Assembly (NCBI GenBank): GCA_943789165.1
Contig: CALSTB010000005.1
Span: 217,001-281,000, forward strand
DNA from: an uncultured Bacteroidia bacterium
GTDB lineage: Bacteria > Bacteroidota > Bacteroidia > NS11-12g > UBA9320
Length of the DNA: 64,000 nt
Direction of reading: 5' to 3'
Part shown: positions 10,218 through 17,139 of the stretch, piece by piece
How positions within the stretch are numbered: the first letter of the stretch is position 1
Layout: every line of letters begins with the position of its first letter
The notes under the pieces: generated by a model
Told to the model about the DNA's origin: nothing
The model's database searches: none
What the model saw: only the letters and a program-made list of their open reading frames with translations
Program-made: the position numbers and the translations under genes

Positions 10218-10568
10218 ATGGTAAAGAAGAAAAGTACAAGTTCACTGATCAGTGAATTAAAAAGAAAGACTAGAAAGGTCTACAGTTCAGAAGAAAAGAT
10301 TAGAATCATTATTGAAGGTATGCGTGGAGAAACCACGATTGCCGAGTTATGTCGAAAAGAAGGTATTAGCCAGGGCAACTATTACAAGTGGGCCAAAGAC
10401 TTCATGGAAGCAGGCAAACGTCGTTTAACAGGCGATACCATGCGTGAGGCCAGCACTACAGAAGTTCAAGAGCTCAAGGGGGAAAACCGTTCATTAAAAG
10501 AACTGGTAGCTGAACTATCCCTAGAGGTAAGAACTTTGAAAAAAAACGTAAATGGAGAAGACTCATAA
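10218..10568 (+). CDS. IS3-family OrfA (DNA-binding subunit)
   Basis: 116 residues. It has the helix-turn-helix of IS3 OrfA (TIAELCRKEGISQGNYYKWAK, here cited as ELCRKEGISQGNYYKW) followed by a leucine-zipper-like coiled coil (about 80-108, ENRSLKELVAELSLEVRTL). OrfA binds the IS ends and represses transposition. Its last codons contain the slippery heptamer A AAA AAC, from which a -1 slip would continue into orfB. Without slippage it stops at 10566-10568. Confidence 0.93.
   Translation: MVKKKSTSSLISELKRKTRKVYSSEEKIRIIIEGMRGETTIAELCRKEGISQGNYYKWAKDFMEAGKRRLTGDTMREASTTEVQELKGENRSLKELVAELSLEVRTLKKNVNGEDS
10541..10547 (+). promoter_or_regulatory. Programmed -1 frameshift site A AAA AAC
   Basis: The heptamer lies in phase for OrfA (codons AAA AAA AAC at 10539-10547). 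After a -1 slip the reading continues as Arg-Lys-Trp-Arg-Arg-Leu-Ile-Arg-Pro-Lys-Tyr-Met and enters orfB with no stop. This is the classical way IS3 elements make the OrfAB transposase. Confidence 0.8.
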
Positions 10569-10579
10569 GGCCCAAGTAT

Positions 10580-11554
10580 ATGCATTACAGTCAACAAGAG
10601 AAATACGAGTTGATTCAACTTGTAGAGCAATCAGATTTGGGTGTTATCCGCACTCTGAGAGAGCTTAAAATTAACAAAACAACATTTTACAACTGGTACA
10701 GAGCTTACACCGAGTTAGGCTATGAAGGACTGGCACGTAAGCCCAGCAAAAGGCAAGGTTCTTGGAATAGAATCAATGAGCAAGACCGGGACAAGGTAGT
10801 TGAGATAGCTTTAGAAAGGCCAGAGCTTTCGTCACGTGAAGTGGCCTGGCATATTACCGATACGTACAGCTATTACATCAGCGAATCTAGTGTTTATCGC
10901 ATACTAAAAGAAAATGGATTAATAACCACACCATCCTTTAGAATCATGAGTGCTTCGGACAGTTTTAAGGATAAAACCACACGAGTCAACCAGATGTGGC
11001 AGACGGACTTCACTTACTTCAAGATCTTCGGTTGGGGTTGGTATTACCTGTCAACCATATTAGATGACTATAGTCGATTTATAGTCAACTGGAGGCTGTG
11101 CTCTAGCATGAAGGCACAAGACGTGAAAGATACCCTAGATCAAGCCTTATTGGCCTCTGAGGTGTCACAGACCAACAAGCCAAAACTACTATCTGATAAT
11201 GGATCTTGTTATATCTCAAACGAACTTGCAGAATATCTTGGCAATCAAAATATGGAGCATATTAGAGGCCGTCCGTTACATCCACAGACCCAAGGAAAGA
11301 TAGAACGCTATCACCGATCCATGAAGAATGTGGTCAAACTAGACAATTATTTTAGTCCTGAACAACTGGAAAGAAAACTCAACGAGTTCGTGGAGTATTA
11401 CAACTACAAACGCTACCACGAATCTTTGCAGAACTTAACTCCTGCTGAGGTTTACTACGGAAAAGGCGAAGTGAAATTGAAGCAAAGGAAAAAGACCAAA
11501 ATCAGGACACTTAAGGCTCGTAAAAAACAGTATCAGAAATTTAAACTAAATTAG
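10580..11554 (+). CDS. IS3-family OrfB transposase (DDE)
   Basis: 324 residues from the first ATG; the active form is probably the OrfAB fusion. The N-terminal part has a second helix-turn-helix region (RTLRELKINKTTFYNWY), and the integrase core carries the DDE residues in MWQTDFTYFK, LLSDNGSCYIS and GKIERYHRSMKN. The tail is strongly basic. It looks intact. Its last 199 bp, including the IS end, recur at 7870-8068. Confidence 0.95.
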   Translation: MHYSQQEKYELIQLVEQSDLGVIRTLRELKINKTTFYNWYRAYTELGYEGLARKPSKRQGSWNRINEQDRDKVVEIALERPELSSREVAWHITDTYSYYISESSVYRILKENGLITTPSFRIMSASDSFKDKTTRVNQMWQTDFTYFKIFGWGWYYLSTILDDYSRFIVNWRLCSSMKAQDVKDTLDQALLASEVSQTNKPKLLSDNGSCYISNELAEYLGNQNMEHIRGRPLHPQTQGKIERYHRSMKNVVKLDNYFSPEQLERKLNEFVEYYNYKRYHESLQNLTPAEVYYGKGEVKLKQRKKTKIRTLKARKKQYQKFKLN

Positions 11555-11574
11555 CATGAACTCTCTCTTAGTTT

Positions 11575-12462
11575 TTAACTCAAAAAGTTCAACTTTCGCT
11601 GAAGACGTACAGTACTAATGTGGTCCATTATCCCAGATTCACCGTTCTTCGACTTTTCGGCTAAGATTCTTCTATCGTTGTCATTTTCTTCCTCTGCAAT
11701 GTCTAGTATCGTCTTACCATTAGAGACATATTCAGTTTTGGGATGATACATGTAAACCCCGTCTTTGGAAATCAGGGCACCAAATCCACTGGTGCCTAAA
11801 TTCATGTTGTCAATAATGGTTTTTAGGTGATTCAGCGAAATATCTACCGTTACCACGCCTAATGGCTTTTGTTTCTTTGTAATTGAATCGACTTCATAAA
11901 ATACAGATGAATAGGTTAAAATGGTTGTCTGAGCAACTGGACCCCAATATGGTTCTCCCCACCCATCTCCACCGTTTATTGCATCACTGAACCATTGGTA
12001 TATCGCAGTATCCGTATAGTCATAGTCTATATACTCAAAATGTGTAAATCCAGAGTTTTTATTTGACTTCCGGTAATAGGGAGCGTATAACCGCTTGGAT
12101 GGGTCGTATCCGTAAGGACGGTATGCAATGGCCGACCCATAATAATTGTCGTGTTTGCTGACTAATTCTTTAATTTTTTCAAGGCATTCGCGTTCGGTTA
12201 ATATTCCATCGGTTAGGTGTTGAGCAATGGCATCCGTCCTGTGCATCGCCTTGATTAAAACTTCTTGAATACTTTCAGCCCCATCTTTCGTAATGTTTTG
12301 TAACTCCTGCTTGATTACGGTCTGAGTTTTATTGTGGTAGACGACATAGTCCCAAATAGAGATACCCACAGACACCAAAAAACCTAATGCTAAGATGATA
12401 AGAATCGACCTTGTCAGCTTCGTTGCAGGGCTTCTATGTTTTAACCTTGTTTCTTCGCTCAT
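11575..12462 (-). pseudogene. dCache (PDC) sensor protein, truncated by IS3
   Basis: The gene starts at 12462 with a short basic N-terminus, a membrane helix (about 16-36), and a periplasmic double-Cache/PDC domain (GSAIAYRPYGYDPSKRLYAP, GEPYWG, LGVVTVDISLNHL, SKDGVYMYHP). Codons after 11612 come from the IS end and give a spurious tail to a stop at 11575. The expected second membrane helix and cytoplasmic output domain (phosphatase, kinase or cyclase) are missing, so signalling is lost. The left side of the island (7077-7092) could hold the last codons of this gene, which would have sat just upstream of miaB; that is inference. Confidence 0.85.
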
Positions 12463-12754
12463 TCCATTAAAACATTTAACAAATCATTATTAACTTGGTA
12501 TTATTCTGAATCAAATTATCAATCTGCAAGGCCTGAAACCGATAAGCGGACTTATCAAATTTAGCTTTGAAAGACTCACTGGAACCTATACATGATACAG
12601 ATTGAATGTCCATTTCAGTCACCGAATGTAATTAAAGAATCATTTAATACGAAGACAATCGCTAATTAACCTAAGACTAAAAGCGCAATTGGTAGGGGTT
12701 TTGGTGTTATATCAGGTATATAAATATGAACCGAAATAAACCATTCAGGCAATC
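12463..12754. other. Intergenic region before the DbpA-like helicase
   Basis: About 290 AT-rich bases between divergent genes. Apart from the -7 element at its right edge I see no RNA gene, terminator or clear repeat. Confidence 0.5.
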
Positions 12755-12762
12755 TACCTTTG
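12755..12762 (+). promoter_or_regulatory. -7 element TACCTTTG, 4 nt before the start codon
   Basis: Exact TAnnTTTG match with the spacer ccgt before the ATG at 12767. The ATG cannot be moved far downstream because the helicase Q-motif region follows closely, so the near-leaderless geometry is hard to avoid if this is the promoter. Confidence 0.5.
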
Positions 12763-12766
12763 CCGT

Positions 12767-14080
12767 ATGACAGGGCGCAATAAAAATCAGGAAGATATCT
12801 TGGCGAAACTCGGCATTACGGCGTTAAATCCAATGCAAGAAAAGGCGCATGACGCGATTTCGAACCATCCAAATACAGTGTTGCTGTCGCCTACTGGCAC
12901 TGGTAAAACCTTGGCATTTTTACTCCCCATTTTGCCGATGTTAGACCCAAGTTTGGAGCAAATACAAGCCCTAATTTTGGTGCCATCAAGGGAACTCGCT
13001 ATCCAAATCGAACAAGTGGTTCGTGAAATGGGAACAGGTTTTAAAACAAACGCCGTTTATGGTGGCCGAGCTGGGACAAAAGATAAAATAGAACTTCAAC
13101 ATCCACCAACCATTCTGATTGGAACGCCTGGCCGAGTGGCAGACCACATCAAACGTGAAACCATTCAGATTGACCACGTCAAAATATTAGTCCTTGATGA
13201 GTTCGATAAGTCACTGGAAGTAGGATTTACGGAGCAAATGCAAGAAATTGTGGAGTCACTGCCGAACGTACAAAAGAAGATTTTAACGTCGGCAACTCAA
13301 AAAGTGAAAGTGCCTGCATTTGTTGGCGTTCGGGATCCCATGCATTTGAACTTTTTAAGAAATGCCAACCATCAACTTGATGTGAAGTTGGTTGTTTCCA
13401 AAAACGAGGACAAGCTTGATGCCATTGTTCAATTGGTTCGTCACATAGGCGACGGAAATGGCATTATTTTTTGTAACCTAAAAGACAGTATTCAAAAGGT
13501 AAGTGGTGCATTGAAGTCGAATAAGATCGACCATACCTGTTTTTACGGCGGATTGGAGCAAATTGACCGAGAACGCGCCTTAATTAAGTTCCGAAATGGA
13601 ACACACCGCATTCTCATAGCCACCGATTTGGCTGCCCGCGGAATTGACGTGCCTGACTTGGATTTCATCATCCATTTTGAATTACCTCCGCGACCGGATG
13701 AGTTTATTCATCGCAACGGTAGGACTGCCAGAATGAACAGCGGTGGAACTGCTTATATACTTAAATGGGATAAAGAAGAACTTCCTGTTTTTGCTAAAAA
13801 CGCAGAAATGATAAAACTAAAATCTGCTCCAAAACTGTTGAAAAAAGAGTGGGAGACCATCTACATTTCAGGCGGCCGAAAAGATAAAATATCGAAAGGA
13901 GACATTGCGGGATTGTTTATGAAGCAAGGTCAATTAGGTCCGGACGAGCTTGGTGTCATTGAGTTGAAACAAGACTGTGCTTATGTATCGGTACCACATA
14001 AAAAAGCACAACAACTGATTCATGAACTGAACAATGCGAGGCTGAAAAAGAAAAAAGTGCGCATCAGTCTGTTAAAATAG
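12767..14080 (+). CDS. DbpA-like DEAD-box RNA helicase
   Basis: 437 residues. All helicase motifs are visible: Q-motif region GITALNPMQ (16-24), motif I SPTGTGKT (41-48), Ia PSRELA, Ib TPGR, motif II as LDEFD instead of DEAD, III SAT, V ATDLAARGID and VI HRNGRTAR. The C-terminal 75 residues match the DbpA RNA-binding domain (IYISGGRKDKISKGDI near the start, VRISLLK at the very end), which in E. coli binds hairpin 92 of 23S rRNA. A role in large-subunit assembly is therefore likely. The protein is cytosolic and its gene stands alone. Confidence 0.9.
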   Translation: MTGRNKNQEDILAKLGITALNPMQEKAHDAISNHPNTVLLSPTGTGKTLAFLLPILPMLDPSLEQIQALILVPSRELAIQIEQVVREMGTGFKTNAVYGGRAGTKDKIELQHPPTILIGTPGRVADHIKRETIQIDHVKILVLDEFDKSLEVGFTEQMQEIVESLPNVQKKILTSATQKVKVPAFVGVRDPMHLNFLRNANHQLDVKLVVSKNEDKLDAIVQLVRHIGDGNGIIFCNLKDSIQKVSGALKSNKIDHTCFYGGLEQIDRERALIKFRNGTHRILIATDLAARGIDVPDLDFIIHFELPPRPDEFIHRNGRTARMNSGGTAYILKWDKEELPVFAKNAEMIKLKSAPKLLKKEWETIYISGGRKDKISKGDIAGLFMKQGQLGPDELGVIELKQDCAYVSVPHKKAQQLIHELNNARLKKKKVRISLLK

Positions 14081-14104
14081 CCCATCACCTGCTTTGTTGT
14101 ATCA

Positions 14105-14629
14105 ATGCAAACCAATAACTTTAACACATTGAAACTTTGGTTAAGCATATTGATTATTTGTGTGAGCATGGTATCAGCCTCAGCTCAAGAATTCGAAGTT
14201 CCTTCGGACTATACTTTTGATTCAACCACCAACTATGCTGCGTACGATTCATCCATCATTGCCTGTTTTCACTGGCTCATGAATGAACCTTGCAATGTTG
14301 ATTTGGTGAAAAGGAAGTCAGCACGAAAATTCCTTAACGACTGGATTGAAGCTACGCCAACGGTAACCGTTACAATTTCACAAGATGTATTGCCCTATTT
14401 AGAAAGCAGTCCAGACTTAGTCCTTTATTTTATGGGAGGATGGGTTGTTCACGCACTTAATGCAAGCGATTACGATGAAGTTTCAGCAAGCTTGGCCGGA
14501 ACAGAAGCAGTTTTGACGTTTTACACAAAAAACAAATCCTTTTTACGACAAGACGACCACATTGACCGCTTGTTAGTTTTAAAAAAGAAAGGAAAACTAG
14601 AAAAGCGAATTCGCAGGAGTGTTAAGTAG
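14105..14629 (+). CDS. Hypothetical secreted protein
   Basis: 174 residues with an N-terminal signal peptide (hydrophobic 10-24, cleavage after SASAQ near residue 28). The mature part is mixed alpha/beta, with the segments FHWLMNEPCNVD and VLYFMGGWVVHALNASD and a basic C-terminus. Many Bacteroidetes genomes have such proteins of about 170 residues with no assigned role. It begins 24 nt after the helicase stop and may be cotranscribed. Location is probably periplasm or outside the cell. Confidence 0.7.
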   Translation: MQTNNFNTLKLWLSILIICVSMVSASAQEFEVPSDYTFDSTTNYAAYDSSIIACFHWLMNEPCNVDLVKRKSARKFLNDWIEATPTVTVTISQDVLPYLESSPDLVLYFMGGWVVHALNASDYDEVSASLAGTEAVLTFYTKNKSFLRQDDHIDRLLVLKKKGKLEKRIRRSVK

Positions 14630-14713
14630 TTTGATATGACGGAAGTCAAAACGATCGTGCACCATTTCAATAGTCCTTTTTAAATATATTCGCATCAGTC
14701 AACCTAAACGCCT

Positions 14714-15496
14714 ATGCCTCAACGTAAGTTTTTATCCCTTGTATCGATTATTCTTTGTCTTTCACTTTTTGGGTGTAATGCCTACAAAGACGTAAGTTTA
14801 TCAAACGATGTATTCTTAAGCCATAAAATTTGGAAAGAGAATTACGATAAGTATGTGTATTTGGTTCACGACGATGGCAAAACGTATACGTTAGACGATG
14901 TGACGGTTGTAAAAGACTCCACCAATACAAAGGTGAAAGTACTCTCAGGTACTTCGAATCTGTTGGTGGCAGATTCCATGACCAAAAAGTCGAAGAATGA
15001 AATCAAAAAGGAAAAGCGCAAGGAAGTCCATTTGTATTTAACCAAGGATGAAAGTCGAGAAATAGAAGATGGGGCAGGCATAGAACTGGATGAAACAGAT
15101 ATCCAAAAAGTGACGATGCAGGGCCGTAAATACAAAGGGGTTTTGGCAGTTGTGCTGGGTATTGTGGGTGTTTTTGTTGGACTAATCTTGTTGTTGTTTG
15201 TCGTCTTATTTATCGCCTTGTTAACTAATGGCAGCGGCGGGGGCTCTGATTCAAATTCTGATCCACAGTGTTATGTCGCAACGATGGTATATGGGTCTAC
15301 CGAGTCTCCAGAAGTACTAACGCTCAGAAGATTTAGAGACCAATATTTAAAACCATACAAACTGGGAAGATTGTTCATTGATTGGTATTACAAAAACTCT
15401 CCGAGTTTTGTGGCCAGACATCAGTCAAATTCAGTCCTCACGTCAGCCATTAAAACTATCTGGGACATATTGATTAGAGTGATTAATCGCTTCTAA
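14714..15496 (+). CDS. Lipoprotein with a C-terminal CFI-box domain
   Basis: 260 residues. A type II signal peptide ends in LFGC (Cys 21). The middle is charged with a Lys-rich stretch. A strong hydrophobic segment (about 142-170) and a Gly/Ser linker follow. The C-terminus has the CFI-box pattern CYVATMVYGSTESPEV, then RRFRDQYLKPYKLGR and WYYKNSPSF. This Cys-centred box is a known but uncharacterised C-terminal module in many bacteria. An outer-membrane lipid anchor plus an internal membrane helix in one protein is odd; the helix may insert in the outer leaflet or the lipobox may be fortuitous. Confidence 0.8.
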   Translation: MPQRKFLSLVSIILCLSLFGCNAYKDVSLSNDVFLSHKIWKENYDKYVYLVHDDGKTYTLDDVTVVKDSTNTKVKVLSGTSNLLVADSMTKKSKNEIKKEKRKEVHLYLTKDESREIEDGAGIELDETDIQKVTMQGRKYKGVLAVVLGIVGVFVGLILLLFVVLFIALLTNGSGGGSDSNSDPQCYVATMVYGSTESPEVLTLRRFRDQYLKPYKLGRLFIDWYYKNSPSFVARHQSNSVLTSAIKTIWDILIRVINRF

Positions 15497-15497
15497 G

Positions 15498-16118
15498 GTG
15501 CGTAGTTTTTTACTTGGATGTTTGATTGTATTTGCCGGACCGACGTTTGGGCAATCGGCATTTACAGTAAAGTATTTTGGTTTAACCATTCATCCGTTTG
15601 GTGATAAAACCGCTCATTTACAACCAAAAAAGCTTGACCCAAACGCTGTGTTTGTGTTGAATAAAGGGCTTTTCGTGGGGTATGAAAAATTCTTATATGA
15701 AGACCTAATCTCAGTAAAATTCATACAAGGGGTAATGACAGATTGCTCCGACGGTTTGGCTGAGGTGAGTCATTTAGGCATCCGAGCCACGTTGTTACAA
15801 AGCGATAAACATAGATTCTGTTTTGGTATCGGACCAACTTTAATCGTAAGAGAATCCTGGACTAGATTTGGTAAAGACTATACGTCATCAGGCTTTTTTA
15901 ATGAAACGTATTCCAATCGACTTGGGGCCTTGCAATGGAAGTTTGTGCCGTATGCTTTTGAGTTAGAATATGATTATTGCATCACGCCAAAAGATAACTT
16001 GTCAGTGAGTTTAACACCAGGTATTCCTTTGGCAAACATCATTTCCATAGGATGGAAACATTGGATTAAGGTAAAAACGTTCGATACCGACGTGCAGTTA
16101 TACGTTCCAAAATCTTAA
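15498..16118 (+). CDS. Predicted outer-membrane beta-barrel-like protein
   Basis: 206 residues starting at a GTG one base after the preceding stop; no ATG gives the signal peptide (RSFLLGCLIVFAGPTFGQ). The mature part has alternating hydrophobic strands rich in Tyr, Phe and Gly (FCFGIGPTLIVRESW, FELEYDYCITPKDNLSVSL) as in small Bacteroidetes barrels. It is tightly coupled to the CFI-box lipoprotein gene and the two are probably translated from one message. Function unknown. Confidence 0.7.
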   Translation: MRSFLLGCLIVFAGPTFGQSAFTVKYFGLTIHPFGDKTAHLQPKKLDPNAVFVLNKGLFVGYEKFLYEDLISVKFIQGVMTDCSDGLAEVSHLGIRATLLQSDKHRFCFGIGPTLIVRESWTRFGKDYTSSGFFNETYSNRLGALQWKFVPYAFELEYDYCITPKDNLSVSLTPGIPLANIISIGWKHWIKVKTFDTDVQLYVPKS

Positions 16119-16224
16119 GACGGTAGCCAGCTTGGTGATTATTTTGGTACAGGATAACATGGTTTTAATCTTGCATTCGTTTCTTGTATTTGGCGACAGT
16201 ATCAACGTGATTTGTGTGTAACGA

Positions 16225-17139
16225 ATGAAAACAATCTTAGTCACAGGAAGCAACGGTTTATTAGGTCAGAAACTAACAGACTTATACCTCACCAAACCCA
16301 ATGTGAAGCTTGTTGCTACGGCAAGAGGACAAAACAGACATCCAGTAACGGAAGGGTATACGTATGCTGAAATGGATATCAGCGATGCAGGAAACGTGCA
16401 GACGGTAATGACTCAGTACAAACCTGATGTGGTGATTCACGGAGCAGCTATGACCAATGTGGATGCGTGTGAATTAGACCCAGAGGCGTGCGAATTGCTA
16501 AACGTAACCGCTACACAACACCTTGTCGATGCTGCCAATCAAGTTGGAGCACATTTTCTATTCGTTTCTACAGATTTTATTTTCGACGGCACATCTGGAC
16601 CTTATAAAGAAGAAGACAAGCCAGCGCCACTCAGTATCTACGGACATGCGAAATTAAAGGCCGAACAGATTGTGATGAACCAGTGTACATCTTGGGCCAT
16701 TGCTCGTACAGTATTGGTATATGGTTTGGTAGCCGACATGAGTAGAAGTAACATTGTTCTTTGGGCTCGTGAAAGTTTGGCCAACCACAAAAAGATTAAT
16801 GTGGTTGACGACCAGTTTCGCTCACCAACCTTGGCTGAAGATTTAGCCATGGGCTGTGCACTCATAGCCGATCAAGAGGCCAAAGGCATATTCAACATTT
16901 CCGGTAAAGACCAAATGAATATCTATGAACTCGTGCAGCGAGTTGCTACCTATTTTGGTCTAAGTATGGAACATGTTTCAATGATAGACAGTGCCAGTTT
17001 AAACCAGCCGGCCAAACGTCCACCAGTTACAGGTTTCGATTTGTCGAAAAGCAAACGCATACTTGGATACAACCCGCATTCGTTTGATGAAGGAATCGCC
17101 ATCATTTATGACCAATTTTTAAAAGCGCAGAAACCATGA
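16225..17139 (+). CDS. RmlD-like NAD(P)-dependent sugar-nucleotide reductase (extended SDR)
   Basis: 304 residues. The Rossmann motif is TGSNGLLGQ (7-15), the catalytic pair is in the YGHAK motif (YxxxK, about 143-147), and the substrate-side sequence DQFRSPTLAEDLA is typical of RmlD (dTDP-4-dehydrorhamnose reductase) relatives. No rmlA, B or C lies nearby, so a rhamnose pathway role is not shown; related enzymes reduce other 4-keto sugars or act as SDR dehydratases. It is cytosolic. Its stop overlaps the next start by ATGA, linking it to a T9SS cargo gene. Confidence 0.85.
   Translation: MKTILVTGSNGLLGQKLTDLYLTKPNVKLVATARGQNRHPVTEGYTYAEMDISDAGNVQTVMTQYKPDVVIHGAAMTNVDACELDPEACELLNVTATQHLVDAANQVGAHFLFVSTDFIFDGTSGPYKEEDKPAPLSIYGHAKLKAEQIVMNQCTSWAIARTVLVYGLVADMSRSNIVLWARESLANHKKINVVDDQFRSPTLAEDLAMGCALIADQEAKGIFNISGKDQMNIYELVQRVATYFGLSMEHVSMIDSASLNQPAKRPPVTGFDLSKSKRILGYNPHSFDEGIAIIYDQFLKAQKP

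Larger units (their letters stand above)
10129..11611 (+). mobile_element. Complete IS3-family insertion sequence, 1483 bp
   Basis: It starts TGTA and ends TACA; the 25-bp ends (10129-10153 and reverse-complemented 11587-11611) agree at 18 positions by eye. It carries orfA and orfB in the 0/-1 phase relation of the family. The left flank is the diverged orfB fragment and the right flank is the truncated sensor gene, so the two flanks are not halves of one target, and no 3-4 bp duplication is seen. A deletion or recombination between IS copies explains this. Confidence 0.93.
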
